Positions 11,615 to 23,373 of a stretch of 64,000 bases of DNA are shown piece after piece; position 1 is the stretch's first letter, and every line of letters starts with the position of its first letter. A program made the position numbers and the translations under genes. The stretch lies in NCBI RefSeq assembly GCF_964204645.1, contig NC_134030.1, positions 5,082,278 through 5,146,277 on the forward strand. Reading direction: 5' to 3'. The notes under the pieces were generated by a model, which saw only the letters and a list, made by a program, of their open reading frames with translations, had not been told where the DNA came from and searched no databases. Source of the stretch: Tubulanus polymorphus. Its lineage: Eukaryota > Nemertea > Palaeonemertea > Tubulaniformes > Tubulanidae.

Positions 11615-14600
11615 ATGAGGTTAACACAGACACTGTATCGGACTAGTATGAGATATATGATTAAAAGAGCTTGGAAATTCAGAGGTGTTCCAGCAATGCC
11701 GAATGTGGTACAACATAAATTTCTTCGCGAAGAAGGTAAAAAATTAAAAAATGTACAACCATTTATTGAACCAACCAACCAACCAACAACCAAAAATCCA
11801 GCATTACAGTTTTTATAACAGTTTTAATAGTTTTATAACAGCATAACAAGTTTTATTTTTATCTCATCTGTCTTTAAACTATAACTACTTAAACTTTCAA
11901 TTTTAACTAGAAATCCATAATTTGAGGAAAAATGGGCGTTTGTGAATTCATATTTTTTGCATCACAGGTATTGAAGTTGAAAACACTATGGCTGAAAAAG
12001 AACCTCTGAAGTGGAATCCACCTGTTCCAGATGACCCAAGTATTCGATGGTTGTATGTATCAATTAAACCATTGTGTCCCCAGTACCGATACTATGTCCA
12101 ATTCATATCATTAATTGTCATGTTTTCCTTTTTTCCAAGTTTTCCAAAAAAGAAAGAAGATGCAAAGAATTGGCAAGAAAATCCTCTACATGTTTTCAAT
12201 AGCGGGACAAAACTTACTGAAGGTACACTATCTATAAGGCTAAAAAAAATTGATAGCTCGTTTCTCCGCTCTGCTGAGCTTAAATGTTGACCCGGCCGGT
12301 CGCCTATCTTCCCTATACATTACTTTTTTAAAAATCGTGATCAATTTTACCATAACAGACCCGGCAGTTATAGGAATGAACTGTTTTTAAATTTTATCAT
12401 ATTTTACAAAAATGACCCGGCCGCTGCGGAGAAACAAGGTATCATTTTTGTTTAGCCTAATCAATGAGATTGTTTTAACGCGGTCAACTGGGCTGAGTAT
12501 ACTGTCCTTGTATTAAGGAGAATTAGATTTATAGATTATTACCTTCATTTTTAGCGCTCGATCAAATCAGAGTTTTAACGAAAAGCCAAATTATAGATGG
12601 CATCCCGAAGAATATAGAATCATTAATGGATGCCGAAAGTATGCCAGATGAGGTAATTTCATCACCATGTCATTGAACCTAATAACAAAGTTAGAATTTA
12701 AAATTACAATTGTTTGCAATGAAGGAAATCTTTTTATGTCCAGAATTTGTTGGTTCAGCGACTGATTATGCAAGCTCACGTGTGGGACACGACATACGAA
12801 CAACTTCCAAGACGATTTAACCCTCGTGTGCCCAGGTGGCATTTCAAATCGGAAAAAGGCATCCCTTTCGATAAAATACCGTAAGCAATCATGAAAGTAG
12901 AACAATTCTGACAAAATGTTCTTTCTTCAATTAATGAATCATATTAAACCTTTCAATGCTGACTAATACCTGAGTGCTGGAGATAATTTGAAAGATTCCA
13001 CCTCAGTGTGTGAAATAATGGACACATCGCTGTAGTACCTAGTACCGTGGCGCAGTGTGTTGTTAGTTGCTAATATTTTGCTATGTTTAACTGGTGCTGT
13101 CATCTTTCAAACGAGATAACAAACAATAATATCAATATAGGACGATGCGGTGTACTAGCAAAGTCCATCACCAATTTATACACCACACTGGTTTAGATGC
13201 ACTGAAAGTGTTATAGACTGTTGTATAGATTTTGTAATGTCTATGAAATAGGGCATATGAAAGCCTGTGTTATTTCCTGTCTCTAGGAAACTTTTATTGA
13301 GGAATTTGGTACAGTTATGTTCGTCGCTGAGCCACAAATATCCAGAGATTCTTATGGATAGAACGTTAACAAGAGACCACTACACCAATTCACTACTGAC
13401 AATGGCTGGTAAGACATTTCATTACAATCATGGGTCAGTTGCTGAAAACTTGGCTAGACTTAACTTGTGTCAGAAGAATGGAAAACAACATTTGAGTGAA
13501 ATCATTGAAAATCAACTAATCCTAAGCTTTAAATGTGTGTCAGTTGTTGGAAAAGTTGTTATGAATTTTTTTCAGGCAAGCCTGTTATGGTAAACGAAAC
13601 GTTGCCATTTCTATTGTCGTCTTCGAAAGATCTTCCTATTTTTGCTGATCAAGAGACAGTAGATGCTACAGTGAATGTAAATCTACCCGATCTAGATCCG
13701 CTGTCGCCGTTGTTGGATGTATTGAAGACTCACACGTACGATCCTATTGAGAGTACAGGTTGGTGGTTCACAAAACTAAAACATAGAATTTTAAACGTTT
13801 TACACAAAATACAGTAAATCTTGCGAAACTTAGACAAGCTGGGACCGCAAGATAGGTCCAAGTTAAGAAAAAGTCTGAGTTGAGAATTGGAGAATACATT
13901 AGGAAGTCAGAAACTGATTTAGTTTTTACCCAAGCTAGTCAAAACTCTTGAGTTGGCCATTTCTGAGTTGGGCAAGGTTTACTGTAATAAGATGCTCAGT
14001 CCTGTGCAAATAGAAAAAAGACAAATTTTATACAGGTTGCCACAAAGATCATGATTGAATTCATTTATCTATATAGGTTGGAAATTAGCGTCTGCTCTGA
14101 ATATCCCTCACACACTGTTCACTACCTACACTGATTATATGACCCAAGAGAAGTGGTTGAGTACAGACTTCTGGACCTCAGAACAACACGTTGCCCAAGC
14201 TGTAATGTTTGCTTTCGGTAGAGCTGTGGCTAGAGCTAAAGCAAAATACGGGGTAACACTCCTTGATTATACTTCCTGTATATGAAATGCCATACTTGAT
14301 TAGACAAGATTCATCTCTATTATGATAAGGATCGATAAAGATAATACAACTTCAGCCAATCTTATCAGATGTTTTGTTTAACAGGGTCCACGATTTATAC
14401 TAATTTGTGTATTTTGTTTTTCGTTTCTCGCTAGGCAAATGTTACTAACCTACCCGAACCGGTGACCGTACAGGGCATCAAAACCGATGGCGAAAAATTC
14501 CATTTCGTTTGTTTCCAGTTGAACACTCTGAATATAAACTCGAATGATGGAATAAAAAACCTGGTATGGATCGACAAAGACAATTATCTGTTTCATAAGA

Positions 14601-14710
14601 TACTACCTCGACGCGCTATGTTACGCAATACCATCTATGAGGATTTTGATCCGAGTGTTTTCCGAAAATTTTTAGCTTTCTTTTTGAATGGATTACATAT
14701 AGAGCAATGA
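11615..14710 (+). CDS. MRPL37: Mitochondrial large ribosomal subunit protein mL37
   Basis: Nuclear-encoded structural protein of the animal mitoribosome large subunit. Nine exons: 11615-11735, 11968-12052, 12140-12222, 12555-12652, 12744-12880, 13287-13408, 13576-13758, 14077-14252, 14435-14710. Phases agree throughout, giving 426 residues; the human protein is about 423. Diagnostic stretches are the LTKSQIIDGIP segment, RNLVQLCSSL, VMFAFGRAVARAKAKYG, and near the C-terminus KTDGEKFHFVCFQLNT, GIKNLVWIDKDN and FRKFLAFFLNG. The start is the first ATG of an open exon, followed by a basic presequence-like segment (TQTLYRTSMRYMIKRAWKFR). The donor after exon 7 is GTTGGT, weaker than its neighbours, but it alone keeps the frame into exon 8. 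Confidence 0.94.
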
Positions 14711-14774
14711 ACTCCGGAATTAATTTGAAACTTATGTGTATTTGTGTTTATTAGATCATGGACTGTAAACTAGA

Positions 14775-14780
14775 AATAAA
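14775..14780 (+). terminator. MRPL37 poly(A) signal
   Basis: AATAAA 64 bases past the stop codon, followed by a T-rich stretch. Confidence 0.7.
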
Positions 14781-15440
14781 AACTTTTTATTGTAGCCTCT
14801 TTGCTTCTTAATTATGAGGAGTTTTGCATTTCAAAGCTGTTGATTTTTAAACAATTTTTGGTATTTTTTATGATCTTATCGACCCGGTCTTCGAACCCGA
14901 CCAAATTCGGGCTTGGTTTTACAATTTACCATCTTGTGCTGCCCCCTAAATTGGCTCATGTATCGTGAAAATTGATGATCAACAATTTATTTCTTTACAA
15001 CACCTTTTACCTCGTTAAGTCATGATAACAATTCAATAAAGACACAGATTTGAAATTGATAAGAATTTACACCCTAGAAAATATATGGAATTGCTTATGA
15101 ATAGCTTTAAGTTCATTAAATCATATATTGACGATAAAATCGTTGCCACAACTCGCGGAAGCGCCAGGTTTGGAAGAATTAAAAGACCAAATTCTTTTGA
15201 ATATTCGCCAATTAACGAGTAATAATCAGGATTCTGCATTTATTTCACCGATTAGGTTAGTACTTGTCTATGGGTTTAAGAATATAGCCAGAATATATTG
15301 ATTTAGCATGAATTAATACCGTGATTCAACCTTAAAAATGCAATCGGTTCATCTTCCTCCTCGCTTGCCAGGGCACGTCGGTTTGGTACATATGAGACGC
15401 TAGTTTTCTATTTTTGTAGTGTTTCATGTGAATTTTCATC

Positions 15441-15956
15441 ATGCCAGCAGATAAGATTCAGTATTCTGATAAATACTTTGATGAACATTATGAATACAGG
15501 TATTTAAAAGTATATTATGATATATGATGTGTTTTTTCACTTTGAAGTCAGTTGTCTTACTTCTTGAAGATGGTAAGTTTAAAGAATATTTATGTTTGGT
15601 TAATAAAATATTTTTCCAAAAGGCACGTGATATTACCTCCGGATCTTGTGAGGCTTGTACCGAAAGATCGTCTAATGACTGAAACAGAATGGAGAAATCT
15701 GTCAGTGCAGCAGTCTCCTGGCTGGATACATTATATGATTCATGAACCAGGTCAGTTGTTGGTGTTATACGAAGGGTTTAGTTAGAAACTGAGCCCTGAT
15801 CTGAGCTGTTTGATTTATTTATTTATGCTTACATGTTTTGGAATTTTCAATTTTTCAGAGCCACATATTCTATTGTTTAGGCGAGCATTACCCGAAAAAC
15901 AACAAACTGTTCAGCAAATATCAAATCATCAGATAGAAGTTCCGAGTCTCGGCTAA
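15441..15956 (+). CDS. CKS1: Cyclin-dependent kinase regulatory subunit CKS1/CKS2
   Basis: Small adaptor that binds Cdk1/2 and phosphorylated substrates to promote multisite phosphorylation in the cell cycle. Three exons, 15441-15499, 15623-15750 and 15859-15956, make a 94-residue protein, against about 79 in human because of a longer C-terminal tail. The CKS core is complete: [16 protein letters not shown], then [46 protein letters not shown]. The [11 protein letters not shown] segment includes the conserved HxPEPH-type hinge used in domain swapping. The phosphate-binding Arg, Ser/Trp and Arg residues of the family are present. The ATG is the first in an open exon, close behind a short 5' leader. 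Confidence 0.96.
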
Positions 15957-16506
15957 ATTTCATGGTCTACCGTCTGATTTCTGTCTCGAATTTATCAGTT
16001 TTTTTTTTTTGTTGAAAATCTCCCCTAGATGTGTGCAATAATTTTGTTCTACAATTTGTCCTGGAGTCTTCGGAAAAAATTTCAGATTTAACAGGATTGG
16101 TGGATAGCTTTGAATGCATTGATTTTAATAACTCCATTCATTCTATTATTTTCCGTTAGTTTTAATGTCTGATTTCGTTGGTTTTTTGTGGTGGATCATT
16201 TTAAACTTGAGGTAATAATTTGATGTCATATATAGTTGCAAAGTTCTGTTAATGCTTAATTTGTGCTAGTGGTTTGTATTTTAGTTATCAATTATGTTTG
16301 TGTTTAGTATGGTTTATTTATTGAATACATAATTAGATGTAATAAGAAAACGATATTCATTTACTTGCATTGTTTTAATCTAATTGGCATTGAAATTAAA
16401 TTTTTTGACTGCTTGTAAAATGGTTTGAATAATTTTTTTGATCAGTTTCTTTCTTTAAACGGTCTGTATACTGTATGTTTGTCTAATGCAGTGAATTAAT
16501 CGATGC

Positions 16507-16512
16507 AATAAA
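16507..16512 (+). terminator. CKS1 poly(A) signal
   Basis: AATAAA about 550 bases past the CKS1 stop, followed by a T/G-rich element (TTTCTTTTTTGTG). An earlier alternative site in the T-rich 3' UTR is possible. Confidence 0.5.
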
Positions 16513-18106
16513 ATATTTCTTTTTTGTGTAGAAAACATATTTTGTGATTCGTGCTTTGAGGAGATTCACCATTGTTATTGAGGATAAATTGCATGGTATC
16601 CAATTAGATGGATGAAACATGAGGAATTCATTGACACCCTCCGTTCTGTCACACTATTCTGCATCACTCACCTTCTTTCTCGTCACATACTCTCTATCCA
16701 GCACATGGTTTGCAGTGATAAGGCTTGAGCACTTGTCTGCACTTCCATTGCGGAAAAAGTAGCACTTCTTCTTAAGTGAATTGGGCCTATAATAGACATA
16801 AACTGCTCATCGTGATTCTTGTCAATCTATCACAATACCGTTGCCTTCATGGACCATTTTGGACTCTTGTAAGAAATTAAACGGAGAAATAAAACTGAGG
16901 AAGCAGAGACAGAATTAATGCATCAAAACTGTACATCTTTATTTATAATTACAATCTACACACAACTCGTACAACAATTACTCAATTCGAGGATGATCAG
17001 CGTCGATTTATCTATACACAATATATACAAATGAGAAAAGAAATGCAAGCACGATATATGACATATCACAGTGGGCGGTCACTCATTCTTCTAGCACCTA
17101 ATCGGATAAGTTTATAAACTCATCACTATGCCATTAGAACAATGAACCCTGCTTTAGCACGATATTGTATCTTTTTATACTGCACTTTTTATGGATTTTT
17201 ATAAATTTTTTTTTCGTTGGCTCTTCGTTAAACAATATTAGCTTCGCCTGGTCCTAGAAATATATACAAACACATCTTAAAATGCAAGTCCACTCTTCTT
17301 TGAAGCAAAAATATCAAAAATAGAAGACAACATCGTTGCCTCGCCGATTAGTTTATACCGATTGTAAATGCGTATATTCGGGTGTTACAGCTTAAAATTG
17401 TGAAAAATTTAAAATACATATTTGAATGTTTCCAAAATACATCCATATACGTACAAATGCAGAAATCTCTGAAATTTCAATCAAAGACAGGCACTGAAAC
17501 TTAGTCGTCCATTATTCGATATTTAGCTCATTAAAAGTTCAAACAAGAAAACACAAAATCTCACAAAAGCGAATGAGTGCCAATTCTACTCTCTCTGCGA
17601 TATCACAACTCGTAATTTGCTCTAGAATATCTGCTGCCTCTATCAGTAAAATCATTAAAATATCGCTTACTCTTACTTCGCGAGTAGTTCGTTTACAAAA
17701 TATGTTAACACAGCACCCCTATCATTGACCTATAAATGGGAAGATCCATAGGAATTCTCTTTCTCGTTTAGAGGTCAATTGATATTTGTTAAACCGGTAA
17801 ATGGAATATCATTTTTACAATATGTCAAATATAATTTGCATTCAGTTTATCACTCGTTTCTTGTGTTATATTTCATATAAATCGTCGATCGTACAAACCC
17901 CGAAGAGTGGCGATCGGTGATTCCGAAATAAAGTAGGCGCGCGAAATAATTGCTGCGGATAAAACTGAAATAATTGCGGATAAAACTGAATTGTTCAACT
18001 TGCTATAAAAAAACGCCAGTCTTCGAGTTTTGTTCCAAGTGGTGTCGTATATATACAGGAGAAAGTGAAAATATAATGAGTACATAAGTTTGTCTTCAAC
18101 TATTAA

Positions 18107-18271
18107 GGGATCATTCATTTATTACGTATGCATAAAATTTGAGTTTTTCAACCCCCCCTCCCCCTCTGTACGCAAAATCGGCCATTTTATCATATACATT
18201 AAGCATTACAGTACGCAATTGCACTGACACCTCCCCCTCCACTAATGCGTATGTAATAAATGAATGACCCC
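18107..18271. mobile_element. Harbinger-like MITE with TAA target duplication
   Basis: Terminal inverted repeats of 26 bp match at 23 positions: GGGATCATTCATTTATTACG at the left against GGGGTCATTCATTTATTACA read inward from the right. TAA flanks both sides (18104-18106 and 18272-18274). A 3-bp TWA duplication and GGG termini are the PIF/Harbinger signature. The interior has C-rich runs (CCCCCCCTCCCCC and CTCCCCCTCC) and no coding capacity. Confidence 0.8.
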
Positions 18272-20346
18272 TAACCTCATATCAACAAATTCCTGATGTG
18301 CATCTTGAGCGGAACAAAATGCAGCACACTATGAATTATAAAGTTCTGCCGATTTGTTAACGAATTAATAGAAAATCAAATGATGCGAGCAAATTTCGTA
18401 TATAACTCAAAAATAATTTAGAGACTTAAGTTACCTGTCTACCAGCTATTCTTTCCAGACATTTCTACACATTAAAGACTGATTCTCAATCGAAAATGAA
18501 TATGTTATTAGTAAATCTCATTTTCTAACCAGAATAGACCATGATATGTCATTGATGCTGTTTGATATTTAGATATTTCAGTAAATGATAGGCTCTTAAA
18601 AGTGGAAATTCTAGGAAAATGGTAGTGGTAATCAGGTCTCTGCGCTTATGTACTCATTTTTTCTAAATACCACAGAAAAATTACTTACTTTGAATCTTAA
18701 CAAAAACCTCGATTACGGTAAAACTATGTTAATTACATTATATCTTACACTAAAACAGTTTATATACAGAATAAATAATCCTTTTATTATCATCATCATT
18801 AATATATTATCAATTAATTCTGTATTGACTATTATTGATAATACATTAACTTTTTCTGCTTCATAAAAACATCTGTTGTTCGCTAAATAGTTCGTTAAAA
18901 ATAATTAAATCCTTTTCATCATTATTACTATTATTCACTAAGCACAACTATTGACTGTTTTATCACCCGACATCTCCCAGCATGACTAACGGTTGCTCTC
19001 AACAGCAACCGGGGCACCCTAGGACACTTAGAAAAAAAATTCACTATCATACGTTTTGTTAGTTTTCTTTTTCTTACAAAAATATCTGCTGCCAGTATTT
19101 TGTAGACGACCTTTATGGCAAAATGTGGAATATAATTCATTGATATGAAGTTTATATATTGTATTTCTCTTAGTTAGTGGCTGAGTGACTGATAAGTACC
19201 TGGTACAGACAAAATACAGTGAAACCTCTAAAGCTTCATCAGATATCGGTAAGATTCAATTAGTTGGTACCACATTTGGAACTGATAATTGATCTTGAAA
19301 AGCAATATAAGCTGTGATCATGGAGATGATTTGGCCTAGGTCAAACGGACCCACACCAGGCCGGAGTCATATTTGGCCCGTGCCTAATTAGAAAACACTC
19401 ACTCTTTACTACAATGCTATCAAAATGACGCTGTGGCAAGCGAGGCGAGTTTCCTCTCAGTGAGAATTAACGCGGTATGATTTGTCCTGTCATTAAATTT
19501 GGCACGAACCCCGGTGTCCGATGTTTTTGGTAAGGCCAAATTTGGCACCAGCGTGAATGGTCGACCTGGGTAAAAGACACTTTCGTGATCGTCAATATGC
19601 TAACAAGGTTACACTGTATCATTGAACCAGGGTTGAAAACTACATAAATTTTTCTTCAGGAGCTTAAGAGGCAGAATGCGTGAAGCCCGTAAAAAGACTA
19701 GAATCACATCGAAGGGCTAGTTAAGATAGATGCAGTGCGGATAGGAATGTCTCTTCAATTAAGCATTTCCACACATAAAAACATAGAATAGAATATGAAA
19801 TCATCCATAATGAAATATCAACAAAAGTTTCCACAAAGAAAAAGATTAAGTGCAGCTGATGGATAAACGGATTTCAAATAATATATGAAATCCAAAGTTT
19901 TACAATCATTCTCAATAATTCATTTAAATTTGAAAAGGCATAGGGGTTTTAAACTTTTGATAGATTTAAAAGAAAAAAATGCTAACTGCTTTTTATACAC
20001 ACAGATATGTACACCATACTCTGATGTATATGAATAAAACAAAATTCTATCAAAAACGCAATAAAAAAACAAAATGCATGAACTTAAAAAAAAACTAAGC
20101 GATAGCGATACAAAAATTTCATCTTGTACTTCGCAAAAAACTCATGATTATTGGCATTACGCTTTAATGCATGCATTTTTCTCATGCGACAAAAACTTTC
20201 ATCTTCGGTGATACACTCAATTCAACCCATACATCTCCTGACGAGTAACTGATCATCCATCATTGGAATTAAAACAAACCGATTTCTGATTGGAACATTT
20301 AAAACTAAAACTATCAGTTGTTAGGTCTAAACCTGCCTTAACCTAA

Positions 20347-20370
20347 CACACACACACACACCACACACAT
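20347..20370. repeat. CA microsatellite
   Basis: A run of CA dinucleotides interrupted once (ACACACACACACCACACACA). Confidence 0.85.
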
Positions 20371-21923
20371 CACAACTCTCTACATCTAGATTATACGCAT
20401 ATTGGTCCTTATTTTACCCACTATAGACGTGTTATACCCATTTGAAGAAACTTTGGACCTTCCTTCCTTCCCCTTCCTGCGCATGCTATTAACATTTTAA
20501 TACACTGTTATATGTGAACAATTTATTAAATATTCAATCTGTCTTGGTTAGCACCTATTTAACACATTGAAAGTATCACCGCAATAAATTCATTACATTC
20601 AAACTTAAATCATATCAGGGTCCCTACAGAACGGCCATTCTAGGATACGAATAGAGAGTTTTCTAAGAGGAAATTTCAAATTTTGAGGCGTGTCTGCATC
20701 ACTTTTAACCCAATTACTGTAGACTCCGCTTCCATCCAAATTGGTTCAGTTTATCTCGGTAAATCATTAACTTGATAGTTATGCAGGCAAATCTTTATCC
20801 TTTCTAATTTGGTAAGAAAAAATCCTGGTCCCAACTGTACTGATTTAGGTGTAGTCTATTACTGTATGACCACAAACATTTCTAACTGCCCGTTTCTCAA
20901 AATTGAAGGATTCTTGGGCAAATCGAAGGAGTTTCAAGAACCTTTAACACATTTTCAGTTTAGGAGTTTTAAAGGAATCAAAGAGTCGTAGGGACCCTCT
21001 AACTATTTCTAATCGGACTTCCAATGTCCTGTACTCAATTCAGTACAATTAGCCGAGATAAATCACAGAAAATCCAGCGGATTGTTAAAGACTAAAGTTT
21101 CGCTAGAAAACATTGTATGAGGATTTGATTTTGATTTAACTTTTCCACTCTTGAGGGAAAAGAATGGAAATAGAATATATATAATATAAGGAAGAGTGTG
21201 GCACAATGATAATAAAATGCTTACATTTCAAGACGAGATCATCATTTTTTCTTTGGATTGCGTAGATTATCTAAATCACAGTGATACACAGCGTAAATGA
21301 AGCTAATGTGCGTTGTGTGGAGCAATGTCTAATAAAATCAGTTTTTATGTTTTGATTATGCTTAACTAAGCTACACATGAAACTTACTACAAACAACAGC
21401 GGTGACATACAAATAATCATCAGCTGTGCTTTCCGACAAAATTCAAAATGGACATTTTTGGAAGATGGGTCGAGAGCACTTAATTATTAGAGCGCTTTCT
21501 ACTTGAAAGCATATACAGTAGACTTCTTTCACCTCGGATCTCGTGGGCCCAATAATTCTCTCAAAGAACACTTACCGTTTTCACCAAAAATGCGAGTAAT
21601 TTGACCTAAAAATTAATAGCAGCTTAATTGAAAATGAACTAGAAATCATTCCGAGTTTGAGAGAATTTTTCTATGGTTTTGGATTGTAGTTGACCTTTTA
21701 AAGATAGAAAAACTGCCAAATAGTAGATAATCTGAGGCATTAGGGTAAACGGTAGTCTACTGTAACGTATTACTCAAGAGGGGCTATATAATCATAGTGA
21801 GCGAGGAATTATATTCCAAGGAAAAAACAACGTTCATTATTTGCGGCGGGCGGTGAGCTAAAAGCGTCATTCTGAGGGTCGTCAGTATATACCAGGAAGC
21901 GGGGATGAGTTCCGACGCGCGAT

Positions 21924-23373
21924 TCACGATTGCCAGTGAAACTGATCGAGTTTCTGATGATGACCGTGGTGGTGGAATGTACGCAGTTTATTGTTGTTGC
22001 GGTTGTTCGACTCGTTGGCGAGGTGCGCGGCCATTCGCGCTTTGAATACGTTCACCGTGTTGTGGCGATTTTGATTGTTGTTGTTGACGCGTTTTCCGAT
22101 GGCTCGGATTTTCATCTCGTGTTCGCGGAGACGGTTGTGTTGTTCGATGAGCATGTCGATGTCGATCGATTCGGCCTTGTTCTCCTCGACTCCGTCGTAG
22201 AACGACGCGATCGTGCAACACGCGCCTTTATTCTCACCGAATCTACAAAATAAACGAGGAATGAACGCGAGTTTTTATCAATGTCATTCCAGCAGTATGA
22301 TATAACCGCAGTTAACTCTGCCCCTTATTCCAGGGTTCCTACAGGCATTTCTATCCCAAAATCTTAAATTCAGATTACTACAAAAATTTATCAGGGTGCC
22401 CACTTTGCCCATTTGTCTCGCGTATTCATGAATATCAAATGGAATATCAATTATCACTCGCTATCAGTTTTACTCCACCATGACAGGCAGATCCAGGATG
22501 TCCGCATAATTCTGAGTTATATTAGAAATATAAGTATAAAACATTGAAAATGACGATTTTGAATTAGCTCACAACTGTGGAACCGGGCCCAGAATTTTCT
22601 CAATCAAGGGTGCATCATGAAAAGGCTGCCAGTAGTAACCCTGGTAGTCGTTATTGGAGGTTCAATCTAAAGACACACATTTTGCATGACAATAATTAGC
22701 AGCTTAATCACACAGAGACCATTTGGCCCGCGTCGAACTACCCTATTCTGGCCCGGGTCAAAAACATTTGAGATTTCGCCACAACCAATCAGCAGCCATT
22801 ATGATGGGGTGGGTCAGACGGTAAGATTCAAGAATAGGGGACTAGTGGTTAGGATTAGGGTTAGGGTTAGGTTTAGTTCCCTAATCATCATTAATTACTA
22901 TATACATTACTATCATTATATATCATCCTTATCAATTACTAATATTATCACTTAATTGATTACTATCTGATCACTACATATATATTGCTATAGTCCCCTA
23001 ATCTTGAATCGCACCGGTCAGACTACTGATCGATGAAGAAAAATGGTTTCTTTCTCTCTTACCGGCAGCATACTTCACAAGGATCGATCCATAACGTTAA
23101 TTCCTGAGGTAGACACAGTGTATCGTAGTTAATACCACATTGTTCAGCGACTCGCTGCAGCACCGGGTCAATCGGCTCAAACTCGTTGATGCGTATACAC
23201 CGATAACCTTGACCTTTCGTCGGTTCGTCGCTGTACCAATGATTCGCGTATCGTTCCGACAGGGCCTCCGATAATCTCTCGGAGAAACGCTTCACCAGTT
23301 TACCGCTCAATTTGTTGTTCTTTTGAATTAATCTCGTGATGAAAATGACGGCTGCAGCGATTTCACCTTTCAT
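21924..23373 (-). CDS. BTG1: BTG/Tob-family antiproliferative protein, BTG1/2 type
   Basis: Adaptor that binds the CCR4-NOT deadenylase (CNOT7/8) through its APRO domain and promotes mRNA decay and cell-cycle exit. Two exons, 23373-23063 and 22242-21924, make 209 residues. The APRO domain fills exon 1: MKGEIAAAVIFITRLIQ at the N-terminus, box A around residues 41-62 (YANHWYSDEPTKGQGYRCIR), and box B around 88-104 (LPQELTLWIDPCEVCCR) continuing into exon 2 as FGENKGACCTIASF. The C-terminal part (about 130-209) is Asn/His-rich and low complexity, longer than in vertebrate BTG1 (171 residues). The two-exon layout with a phase-2 split right after box B is as in vertebrate BTG1/2. I cannot assign BTG1 versus BTG2, as invertebrates usually carry one pro-ortholog. 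Confidence 0.93.
22820..23015. mobile_element. 196-bp MITE with 8-bp target duplication in the BTG intron
   Basis: Inverted ends GGTAAGATTCAAGAATAGGG and GGTGCGATTCAAGATTAGGG (read inward) match at 22 of 25 positions. The 8-mer GGTCAGAC flanks both sides (22812-22819 and 23016-23023). An 8-bp duplication fits hAT or Merlin; the GG start favours Merlin, but no transposase is present. The left interior carries a telomere-like GGATTAGGGTTAGGGTTAGG run at about 22,851-22,874. Confidence 0.8.

Larger units (their letters stand above)
16930..21923 (-). other. Probable long 3' UTR or 3' flank of the BTG gene
   Basis: No coding exon is recognisable in 5 kb. On the minus strand AATAAA signals lie at 16,938-16,943 and near 18,782 and 20,522, so the 3' UTR of the BTG gene could be about 1.4 to 5 kb. 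Five TGTANATA (Pumilio-type) motifs on the minus strand support an RNA origin: 17,022, 17,261, 18,050, 18,761 and 20,006. A MITE at 18,107 and a CA-repeat at about 20,347-20,370 are embedded. The UTR assignment is inferred. Confidence 0.4.

Noticed and set aside
21930-22253. 107-codon plus-strand frame
   Set aside because: It is antisense to BTG exon 2, whose phase and box B continuation are clear on the minus strand.
22850-22880. GGTTAGGG repeats as a telomere or interstitial telomere fusion
   Set aside because: Only about three units, and they lie within a bounded MITE.
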